Position numbers and translations under genes: made by a program. From assembly GCA_037447655.1 (NCBI GenBank), contig JBBHKE010001059.1, positions 76,976-140,975 on the forward strand: a DNA stretch of 64,000 nucleotides, in the 5' to 3' direction. How positions within the stretch are numbered: position 1 is the stretch's first letter; each line of letters starts with the position of its first letter. Below are positions 12,332 through 22,186 of the stretch, piece after piece. The notes beneath the pieces were generated by a model that did no database searches, had not been told where the DNA came from, and worked only from the letters and a program-made list of their open reading frames with translations. This DNA comes from Zygnema cylindricum (taxonomy: Eukaryota; Streptophyta; Zygnematophyceae; Zygnematales; Zygnemataceae).

Positions 12332-13314
12332 GGGAATTGTTCATGGCATTGACTATTTTGGTTGCGCACAGTCACTTACGTCACCTTGTCAAAGATTGTA
12401 CGTTTTAAGTACACATTGGTACAAATAAAGGGGTACCCCAATTAGCGTCATGTACGCTAATAGCGATTCGCGGTGTAGTGGAACAACCTTGACTTTCAAA
12501 ATATTGTTACAATCGGATAAAATTTTGCCGCGCTTTTTAGGGTCGACCGTCATAATAAAATCAATAATTCACACGGCCGTTCAGGGTTTACAATAACAAA
12601 ACTGCGGCAACCACATTTAAAAAAAAGTGTTGCGCACAGTCACTTTCTCACTTTACGTGAGCTCCACTGTGAGAGCACGTGTTGGCTTTTAACTTAGCCG
12701 CAAAATTGAAATTTAATCGCGAATCGTTATATTGAATTTATACGCGAATTGAAGAACAACGCGAAATGAAACCTCTCAAAACTAAATTAGTAAAAGTTTT
12801 GTACGAATAAATTAAATTGCACGAAACGAATTAAACTTTGTACATTACAATAAAAAGGACCGGCGTAAAAATATCAATGAAACTAAATGAAAAATGCGCG
12901 TCGTCACGCACGACCAAAGCAGGCCACGCATTTTACGATTGGCGATTAAATTTCAATTTTGTGGCTAAGTTAAAAGCCAAATTGTGCTCTCATAGTGGAG
13001 CTCACGTAAAGAGAGAAAGTGACCGTGCGCAACACTTTTATTTACATGTGGTTGCCGCAGTTTTGTTACCGTAAACCTTCGCGGGCCGTGTGAATTGTTG
13101 ATTTTTTTATGACGGCCGACTTTCGAAAGCCCGACAAAATCTTAACCAGTTGTTATAATATTTTGAAAGTCCGAGCTGTTCAATTGATTGACTGTCAAAT
13201 TTAAACTCAACGGTGCTTTACTTGTACCAATGTGTACTTAAAACGTACAATCGTTGACAAGGTGACGTAAGTGACTGTGCGCAACCAAAATAGTCACTGC
13301 CATGATCAATTCCC
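12332..13314. mobile_element. Long-TIR foldback element, copy 2, flanked by TA
   Basis: The left end is GGGAATTGTTCATGGCATTGAC and the right end is the inverse, GTCACTGCCATGATCAATTCCC, each bordered by TA. The arms align with those of 3430-5322. This copy lacks the two MITEs of copy 1 and so shows both empty sites. It has its own small difference at 12431-12480, where part of the arm is replaced by sequence ending CGGTGTAGTG that matches the ends of the large transposon at 19833-30656. There is no coding capacity. Confidence 0.8.
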
Positions 13315-15100
13315 TAATTATAATTTCGCATTAACACTAAGAATCCTCAACGCTAATCGATGCCGTGTTATTAACGCTAATAGCGATTTACGGCGTACGA
13401 TATTCTATGAATATTCATTCTATGTGCACATAGTTCAGTGTCTTCCTTCGTGCCAAAGGTTTTTGGAAAAAGAAAACGCTTGGCGGTATCCAATAGAAAA
13501 TTGGACAAGTGTGGGTGGGATAAGGAGAAAAGATATTTGAAGAGTCAAAAAAACCGTTGAAAGTGTTGTGTATCGGTAAATTTTCTTCCGCTAGAACTGT
13601 GATTTTTAATATTATTGGTTATCGAGCGGGCAAGGAAGCCCAATATATTACGTGGTAAGAAGTAAATTGTTATCAACGATATATTTGTATATATGTCGTA
13701 TTATTATACACGAAGAACTAAATACTATATAGTATAATTTTGTACAAAGTGTATACTACAATGCACACTATACTCCGCAACGCGAAAATTGCAAGGTTCA
13801 GTACAATATGTCATGTCACGTATCACAATTCGGTCCGCACTCTACAGTCCGGACAAACGCGTTGTTCACGTACGATAAAGTCGCACTTTACAGGACCATA
13901 AGTCAGAGGTCGCAAACGGTCAACCGCACGGTGACCGACCGTTAACCGACCGCCCGCGTTGGATCCGGAACGGATTCGGTTACCAAATTTGGGGGGCCAA
14001 GCGGATTCGGGGGGTTGATTCACAGAAAAAAAAAAAATCGGTTACGGTCGGGTAAGCAAAAAACGAAAAAAAATGGAAGTTTTGCACTGTCCATACAATC
14101 CAACATTATTGTACTTTTTACTCTTGTTATCGTGGAAGGTATACGGGAGATGTACCACTAATTTTGTACTTATTCGGTTACGGGCGGGTACGGGTAGTCG
14201 AGAGAAATCGAGTTTCAGTTTACTTTTATTTTCTGAAACGCGTTTCGGGTAATGGTTAACAATTTAGGAGCGTGACATAACCCGGTCGGGCGTCGGGTAC
14301 TCAGATTTTGAAAAAAATAAACGGTCGGTTTCGGTTATCTAAAATTTTGACTTTTGCGAGATCTGCCATAAGTACACTATCGAATAAAAAAAAGTACATT
14401 ATCGATTATCGGCAAAGAGGTTACCGATTCAAAACACGTGCGGCAGCTTTTCCCTGGTTCGACGGACGGTTGGAGATCTGCCGCCGCCTATTCCGGACGA
14501 AAGTAGTTCTCTCAGGCGATGCTTTCGTACTTCTCCAATGTGTACCTTATGTACTTTCCGCAATTTCGGGGAGAAAGGTTGGCCATACTTTGCCACCATT
14601 GGTCCGACGCCCGCATGACTCGAGACCTGTAACTGACCCATCGGACGGTCTGGATTGACTCTTTGAGATCCGTGGTTGATCACCGAAGTACCGGCGTTTT
14701 CATCCGTACGGAGCTGCTGTTTCGGACTTTCTTGGGATTCCGCTACTATCCAATAGCGTGCTGTTGTTATGTACGGACTATGCGGACAAGTTAACGATGT
14801 GTACGGCAAGTCTAAGTTTAAAACTCAAACGTCGAAGTCTCACCACCTGCAGACGTCCTCTCTCCTCTCTTCCCTCCTCTCTCTCTCTATCCCCTCTCTC
14901 TTTATTTCCCCTCTCTCTCTCTCTCGCTCCTTCCCTCTCCCTCTGTTCCTCTTTCACAAGCTGTTTATTTTTCCGTAACGGCGTCCCTCTACAAGTTTTG
15001 AATCTATAATTTATTTTTTGCATCGCAGGTTTCTTGTCTCTTCCTGCCGCGTAACAAAAAACGGACTTTTTAGTTCGCATTTTTATCGAAACTTAACTGA
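13315..15100. other. Repeat-rich intergenic stretch
   Basis: The block 13904-14340 is built from short related words (GGTCGGTT, GACCGACCGTTAACCGACCG, GGATCCGGAACGGATTCGG). An inverted relative lies at 40432-40595, starting at the same CAGAGGTCGCAAACGGTC edge, so this is a dispersed repeat, possibly a MITE. A solo TGTTGTGTATCGGTAAA end of the hAT-like family lies near 13566. A CT-rich run covers about 14848-14990. No gene was recognised. Confidence 0.45.
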
Positions 15101-15502
15101 CTGCTGAAACTTGACGGTCCGGCGGTGAAGGTTAGGCGAAACGGTGCGTGCACTCTTTTCCGCGCTCGCACTTTTCAGTTCGTACACTTTTCAGCTGCGC
15201 CACTCGTGAGCTCGCGCGCTACAGTATTTATTTCGCACTTTTCAGTTTTGCACATTTCACAGCTCGCACTTTTCCATTCGCACTATTACTCTTTCTTTCC
15301 GTACATGTCCGTTTTGCGCACTCTTCAGCTCGCACTCTATCCACTTCGCACTTTTCAGTTCGCACTATTCTTGAAACTTAACCGCCGGAATTTGGCATTC
15401 CAGCCGTTAGGGTTAAGGGAAGATGACGGTGCACTCCTCCGAACCTCCGCTCTCTCGCCCTAATTTCTCCCCCCTTTGTCCGCACTAAAAACCGCACTAA
15501 TA

Positions 15503-15755
15503 ATGCCGTCCAAATCCGCCATATTCGTTCCCTCCGCCAATCACCGACAGCGTCGCAACAAAACTTTTTTGTCCGTATCTGCCTCCTCCGTTAGGGCAGT
15601 TTTTGTCGCGACGCTGTTTTTTTTCTTCGGCATCATCGCCTCCCATTGGCTGCCCGCGCTCCAGCCTTCTTGGCCGGAGGAGAGTCTCCCGCGGAAAGTA
15701 CTTTCGGAAGATGCGACAAAGGCTCCGGATTTTACGGACTGTAAAACTGAAAAAG
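15503..15755 (+). other. Orphan first exon with a signal-anchor segment
   Basis: The frame starts at ATG 15503 and encodes a basic N-terminus (NHRQRRNK), then one strong membrane segment (VRAVFVATLFFFFGIIA), then a luminal-type stem (about 84 residues in all). It ends at a good donor (GAAAAAG then GTGCGT). This is the layout of a type II signal anchor, as in Golgi enzymes. No continuing exon was found downstream: the next 1.5 kb are homopolymer and G-rich tracts, then the LysM gene on the opposite strand. It may be a gene fragment or a gene with distant exons. Family unknown. Confidence 0.35.
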
Positions 15756-16040
15756 GTGCGTTATATGCTTCTTTCCGTACCATTCCGTACCGTTGTCCTT
15801 TTTCTGTTAAAAATCTTGCCGATTTTAATCATAATGGTCTTGTTTTTCTAAAAATATACATATTAAACTAATATAATGTAATATGTGTTTTTTGTATGTA
15901 CTACTTTTTATTTTGTAAAATAAAATATATCGTATTTTTAAATATTTTTTCACAAAGGGTGTTGGAGAGTAAAAACGGAACCTCGTGCGTTTCCATGATT
16001 CGCTGTTTCAGTTTAAATCTTGAATTTTAATTTTTTGACG

Positions 16041-16074
<34 letters not shown>

Positions 16075-16622
16075 ATTGAATTTCATTTTTTTTTGTTTTT
16101 TTTTTTTTTTTTTTTTTTTTTTCTTTTTCCAATTTTGTGTCTTAAAAAACACCGAGATAAAGAAAAAATTACATTTCAAGCCTCACTTAAACTGTGCAAT
16201 TTTTATTTATTCGTCGTCGTTGTTGTTTTTTTTAATTATAATTTTATTTTATTTTTTTTGTTACCAAAAATATTTATAAATGAATAAATTTATTAAAAAA
16301 AAAAAGGCTTTGATTATAAAAATTTGTCCCAATTTTTTTTCATTATTAATGATCGCCAGAGTCCACACTAAATCGTGTTTTACATTTTTGAATAAAAAAA
16401 AAAAAAAAAAAAATGTTTCTTCTTAAAGTAGAGCATTCTATCCACACTAAATCATGTTTTCTTTTTTGAGAGTAAAAAAAAAAATGGGTCACCAAAATTA
16501 AAGCAACGGAATCTACACTAAATGGTGTATTATAAAAAGAAAAAAATTAAATAAATAAAATAAGTAAATAATAAAAACAGGAAAAAAATAAACGAGTCCC
16601 AAAATTAGAGTGGTTAAAATTT
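15756..16622. other. Homopolymer-rich intergenic DNA
   Basis: There are long T runs at about 16046-16070 and 16087-16122, and A runs near 16300, 16390 and 16475. Short repeated words (TCCACACTAAATCGTGTTTT, ATCTACACTAAATGG) recur at 16358, 16441 and 16511, suggesting a decayed small tandem array with a period of about 75 bases. No coding region was seen. Confidence 0.5.
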
Positions 16623-16658
16623 GTGGAAACTAAAAAATTGTCTCAAAAATTTCCTCTG

Positions 16659-16935
16659 GAGGTGGGGGTGGAGGGACATTGGGAGGGAGGGAGGAAGAGG
16701 GGGGGGGGGGGGGGGAAGGGAGAGAGGGGAGAGGGGTGTGCTTTTGGGGTATGGGAAGGGGAGAGGGAGCGGGAGAGAAAGGTAGTGGCAGAATTGGCAC
16801 TAGAAGGAAGAGAGGAGGGAGGGAGGGGGGGGGGTGAGGGGGGGAGAAGGGAGGAAAAGGTGGGGAAGGGGCAGAAAGGGGGGAGAAGGGAGGGAGACGG
16901 GGGGAGAAGGGGGGGGGAGGGCGAGGAGGGGAACT
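16659..16935. repeat. G-rich, nearly pyrimidine-free tract
   Basis: The plus strand is almost entirely G and A with many G runs of four or more, including about 18 consecutive G near 16700. Open frames across it are composition artefacts. The strand has many potential G-quadruplex motifs. Confidence 0.8.
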
Positions 16936-17009
16936 AGAAAACAGATATTGTGGAGTATTAAACAGAGATAGATTCGACTGGAGAGAGAACTAAAAGAAAT
17001 TCTCGACAG

Positions 17010-17215
17010 AGGGAATTTTGGGAATATTGGGAAAATTTTGGAAATTTCGAAAATTTCAGAAATTTGGAAATGTGGGAATTTTTAGAATTTTGAGAATTCT
17101 GGGAAATTTTGGGAATTTGGAAACATTTGGAAATTTGGGAAATTTGGGTAAATTGGGGGAATTGAGAAATTTGGAAAATAAAGAGATTTGGGAAAAAGGA
17201 ATGTTTTGGGAATTC
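17010..17215. repeat. Degenerate short-period repeat (GGGAATTTT-like)
   Basis: About twenty variants of a 9-11-base word (GGGAATTTT, GGAAATTTC, GGGAAATTT) run together just downstream of the stop codon of the minus-strand LysM gene, ending close to that gene's last exon. It probably arose by slippage and forms part of the 3' flank. Confidence 0.65.
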
Positions 17216-17234
17216 GAAGCACGTTGATTTTATC

Positions 17235-18292
17235 TCACTTTGGAGCACAAATTTGGGGAGGTTTTCCAGCTTTTTGGGCCTTAGCACGAATTCTTTGCAG
17301 TAAACTCGTGGTACATGGGACACCATTGAAATCTTTAAAGGTTGGAGGTGTTTTCTTGAAGTATTTAGACATCAAAGAATTGCAGGTATCACCATTAAGA
17401 AGTGTGACCAGTTTTCCCTTGCAAGATACTACGATGGCCTCGGGGTTCACACCAACATTCACCTTTCTCCCCAAAGTAGCTGCAACAAAAATGAATCAAT
17501 AGGAAAGAAATTAAGTGAAAGTGAAATAATGGTGGGCATGAAAAAACAAAGTATTGTCCGTTTTTATCACCCATTTTTTAGTCAGAAAAGAAAATCATGT
17601 CAAGATTGTGCATCACCCTAGAAAGTGGAATACCGAGTCTATGATATTTATGCGTTTCACAAATTATTTAAGTCTTGTGATAAAAAGCGCCATAAAAAAA
17701 AACAACACTTCACGTTATTTAACGTGGATAGTAACAACGGTGAGAGGAATTGTGGATTTGTGAAAAATGGGCGAGAAAATGGCAAAACGGGGAATGGAGA
17801 AAAATGCAAAACTGTGCGATTGCAAAAATGTGAAAGAAGATGTGAACTTGACAAAGCCAAAAAAAAAAAAAACCAGTAAAACTGTGAGAAAGGAGAAAAT
17901 CGCGAAAAAGTTGGAAAAAAAAATAAAAATAAAGATAAGCAATAAACTCAAAGAAAGAGCAGGAAAAAAGAAAACCGAAATAAAAAAAAATAAAGCAAAA
18001 CTAAAACCAAACGAAATTTAGAAAAACATCTCAAAATAAACCAACAAGCAAACACGAACAGAAAAAATATATAAAACGAACCAAGCCAACTCTGATGCAT
18101 CAGAAAAACCCTTTTAACCTTTCGGTCCCCAAATCGAATCCGATACTAACCTATTACTATTGAAAATCCGTCCTACAAGGAGGCCAGAAACGTACCGTCT
18201 GGAAATGATGCGAAATCTTTGTCGTTTCCCATGACCAGTGCCACGTGGCACGCCAGAATCAGCATCGTCGCCATCACCATGGTGGTCGCCAT
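17235..18292 (-). CDS. Small secreted LysM-like protein, copy 2 (2 exons, 113 aa)
   Basis: Exon 1 is 18292-18196 and exon 2 is 17479-17235 (stop TGA). Donor (GTACG), acceptor (TTGCAG) and phase are the same as in copy 1. The signal peptide is identical at protein level to copy 1. The mature domain keeps the four Cys (VSCKG, DTCNS, VPCTT, QICAP) and a better LysM core: LLNGDTCNSLMSKYF, then FKDFNG, then C, then GKPPQICAPK. Only about half of its residues match copy 1, and the spacing before FNG is shorter. The two genes are inverted relative to each other about 8 kb apart. Predicted secreted and glycan-binding by analogy with LysM; function unproven. Confidence 0.75.
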
Positions 18293-19075
18293 CGCTGCTT
18301 CCTCGCCGCGTCGCACGGATATACTAAGATTTACTAAATTAAAGATTTTACTCACAAAAGATTTTACAGATATAATAGATCTTACGAAAAGAATTAGGTT
18401 TTCCACAAAGTCCTGCGGCACCTTTCGATCGCTGCGCGCCTTGCTTCTCCTCGATGCGCTTTTGTGCTTTCTCAGCTTCTCTCTTTCTACACTGCTCGAA
18501 AAAAACGTACGAGATGAAAGGATCGATAATAATCTCAGAGCTCAGTAACAAGTAATTATGGCAGCAGAAGCATTTAGATTACTAGTATTGGGTATCGAGG
18601 ACCGTTTACCGATATTCGATATATATCGAATTTCAGGTACCCGATAATCGATATATCGAATTTCAAACTATCGCGATACATTTCCGATATATTGCCGATA
18701 TATCGTATCGTCGATATATCGAAGCTAAAAAAAAAAAAAAAAAAAATCCCACTGGTTTTCAAAGTCTCGTGACTTCGGACAAAGTGACTGTAAAATCTTT
18801 GCCGGAAAGAAATACGGTTTTTTCCTGAAAGTCAGCAGAGTGAAGGAGATCTCTGAGGTACATTGACGAGGTACACTTGTGAAGTACACGTACGTCATAC
18901 GCAGGTACGATTTTCCAGACGAAAAAGGTCGGTTTCCAGATATACGATGATCTTTGAGATTTGGAAGTTAGCTTACGTGGAACCACTCATATCAGAACAC
19001 GTATGTAAAACTTTTTGACAAAAGATACGCGATGTACCCGAGGCCTCTAAATACATGAATTTTGCTGTCCGTACT
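17993..19075. repeat. Segmental duplication paired with 5589-6685
   Basis: See the 5589 copy. Here the duplicated block still joins an intact LysM gene and a complete MITE, so this is probably closer to the parental arrangement. Confidence 0.7.
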
Positions 19076-19425
19076 ATTACATTGACCTCCTCGTGTAACC
19101 ATACCCCAAGTAATTAATCATTAGAATTTCAGAATTAGTACTTTTTTGTCGGTTACATTTTGCGGCGTCTAACCTTTAAGTCACGGAACGAAAATCACGG
19201 CGTACGTGGCGTATTAGACAATTTGACTTTTTCGCTAAAATAACATATTATATAAAAAAATAAAATGAATAAATTAAAAAATACTATATATCGCGATATA
19301 TATCGCGATGGTTTATTTTGGTCTCGGTACGATATATCGAGGATCCTGCTCGATCGATATCCGATATATCGAATATCGAGATTATCGCGATATGAATTTA
19401 CCCGATACCCAACAGTCCAACACTA
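18583..19425. mobile_element. hAT-like MITE with perfect 8-bp target duplication
   Basis: The ends are TAGTATTGGGTATCG and CGATACCCAAC...CAACACTA. The flanks are TAGATTAC at 18575-18582 and TAGATTAC at 19426-19433, a perfect 8-bp duplication. The interior contains ATCGATATATCG-type palindromes at both ends and no transposase. The insertion lies about 290 bp upstream of the copy 2 LysM start codon, so it could affect that promoter (inference). Confidence 0.8.
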
Positions 19426-19433
19426 TAGATTAC

Positions 19434-19832
19434 AAAACATCGAATCAACATTGAAGAAACATTTTAAGATAATTCTCACATTAATAAAATCCGAAATTAC
19501 AATTTCTCTTCTATCTCTTCTTTTCCTCCATACATATCTCCAATCGATCGTTGATTGATTTTATACAAATCCATGGTTTCCTTTAAATAACACACTAGCC
19601 ATGGCGCGGCACGTGTAAGCGTGCGCCGCCAAAAAACCTCTAGAAAACTACCGCCTGTCCGCAGATTAGACTAGAACACTCTAAATTTCAATAAGGACTC
19701 AAACATTGCAAAACGACAAGCCAAGACGAAAGTACTAGACAAATCTAAAAGTACTATCGTACTAAACTAGACGTACGACAATTCCAGACGCGAAACGAAA
19801 CGACAAATATATTTCGTGAAGCAAACATACTA
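19434..19832. other. Intergenic, nothing recognised
   Basis: This is the stretch between the MITE target duplication and the left inverted end of the large transposon. No ORF or repeat was identified. Confidence 0.4.
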
Positions 19833-20796
19833 CACCGCGCATCGTTATTAGTGTCATAGTTTAAATAGTGTGTAAGTAAATATACCGTCATTGACGCTAA
19901 ATAAGAATTTGAAAATTAAAAAAAAAAAGGTTTATTCTAATTTCGGTGTTAACGCTAATTTGGGGACAGTAAAAATCGAATATACTCCGTACGATTGTAC
20001 ACATTAATATATGTAGCCGTACACAATCTTAGAAATTGTACGACGGCGCCAAATCGAGTATCCGTACCGATCAGACAATTTTACGGCGGTTACGTGTCAA
20101 AGCTATACCGCGTAACGTAAAGTTTAATTTCAGTTATTTTTGTTTGACGTTTACGGAAAGGGTTAACACGCCACGTCGTTTCTACATGTAACTTGGACGT
20201 ATGGCCGTAGTTCCGTTCGTCCGTATCTCATGTATTCTAATAACGTCCCTTTTGGGTGGTTTTATTAGAGTTAAGTATGCTAATATGTGTCTTAATTCTA
20301 ATAAGTGTGTTACCTCGTCTTTCTTTCAGACGTCTCACATGTATTAACGTCAACGTTGTTCCGTATTAGAGTAAATGTTGACACTAAAATGAACCAAAAA
20401 GTACATACTGACCAACCGAATAATAATTCACGTCACGTGATTGGTCGCCAAAGATTACACGTGTCCGTTTTTTTATCCACGCAAACAATATGTCTTTTTT
20501 TGCGATGCATCAAAACACGCCTGTCTTACCAGCTGCCTTTCCAAGAAAGATCTGTACGTTCAATCATTTGCCATGTTTTCACACGCCTTTTTCATGAAAA
20601 ACGTCCATTGTCAACCACGTGCATACTCTCACGTTGAAAACTGACGCAAATTTTAAAACTTTCCCGCTATCACCATCACGTTTTTAAAATCGAAATATTT
20701 GACTTTCAAACAAAATATTTGATTTAAAATTTTCAATGTTCAAATTTTTACCACGCTTTTCCCTCCTTTTCTTCACAAGAGATTCCCTTCCCCTCC

Positions 20797-20804
20797 TATA
20801 TATA
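20797..20804 (+). promoter_or_regulatory. TATA box of the transposase gene
   Basis: TATATATA lies in a pyrimidine-rich context, about 124 bases before the chosen start codon at 20928. Transcription starting some 25-30 bases downstream would skip the ATG at 20824 and make 20928 the first usable start. Confidence 0.5.
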
Positions 20805-21533
20805 CTCGTCGTTAACTCCAACAATGGCACTCTTTTTCCTCCCTTCGCATCTACCTTTGTTGTTGCATTTTAATTTTGTTGCTTCATATTTATCTTTGAC
20901 CAATTGCCGTGACTATCTTAAGAAAATATGTGGCCCATTACCACCTTTTTTGCGGCGAAAGTCAGAGCTCCTGCTGTATTTTTCCCACCTCCGGTTGAGG
21001 AGGAGATGGAATGGGGCGAGAAAGAGGGAGAGGGAGAGGCAAGTGAAGGGATGGGATCACAAAATGATGACACCCTCATGGAAGGCGGTGGGTCCGATTT
21101 CGGCTCACCCCCAAATTCACCTCCGGACTCACCGCCAGACTCACCGCGTGTGGACCACGGTATCGCCCCGGTGGTGAGACGCAAACTCCAACACGTGTCG
21201 ACAAAGGCTGCACGCGTTCGTGTAATCAATTGGATGATTGCGGATTGTAATACAAACGGAAAGGAGGTGCTTATCCCGAGGACCGTCAAGAAGTTTCCGG
21301 AACACTTTACGGGCGAATATAATACAAGTAAGCAATATTACCTTTTTATTCTTACCTTATATGACTTTTTAGAGCTGCTTACATTGTTTGTCTCAATATA
21401 GTATTCACTTATAATGTGGCATTTTGTTTATCTCTACCTTTATGTGTTTGTTATAATTTATATTTTTGGGTTCCTCGCCCCCACCACATTTTCTTAATGT
21501 TGTTATGTTGGATCCTCGTGCACCGTCGTAAAC

Positions 21534-22022
21534 AGCGACGACAGCGTGTCGTCGCTTGCAGTTGTAATATACTAATATTGTTAGCATACGGCCACATTGA
21601 AGCGCCGACGCGTGGATGAAGAAATCAAACTGGCGACGACAAATCGTCGTCGCGACAACGATAAATTTGATAAAGTAAATAGCGAGCATATTTAATTGTT
21701 TGTCTTTAGTTAGTACCATAAGTATGAACCTTCGTATGGTCGACGAGGCTTTATCTTTGTCCCATTGTTGGAATCGCGGAATCATTAAACCGCGTGATTT
21801 TTTTATTCTGTTTTGTCTTCACACTGTTGGATTAAACAAAAAAATTAGACACACGACGACTTTCCTTTGACGCGAACCACACTGTCTGTAAGTGTATGCT
21901 GCACGTCGTTGCCACTCTTGGATTCTTCTAAGCAGTGAACCGCGACATCCCTTAATTTCGTTTCGTCGTCACAGTTGGAATAATCAAATTGATTGGATTA
22001 GCGACGACTACGTGCCGTCGCG
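21534..22022. repeat. Palindrome cluster 1 (AGCGACGAC-N5-GTCGTCGCT), transposase intron 1
   Basis: A perfect copy lies at 21534-21556 and near-perfect copies at 21633-21653 and 22000-22022. Each is 9-base inverted arms around a 5-base spacer. All lie between transposase exon 1 and the accessory ORF. Confidence 0.8.
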
Positions 22023-22186
22023 AAGAATACACTGTAAGTATATTTCGAACGCATATAATGCGTTAAAACCTCATGCGTTATTTTTACGTACGACCTGTCA
22101 TCTTAAAGACAAACTCCTGTATTCTCTCATCCCTTTGTGTAGCCGCCTCTTATATTTCATTTTTTTGTCACGTGTGGCTAAATTAC

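Noticed and set aside
20824-20927. ATG at 20824 as transposase start
   Set aside because: It lies only about 20 bases after the TATA box, probably upstream of the transcription start, and is in a different frame from the conserved exon.
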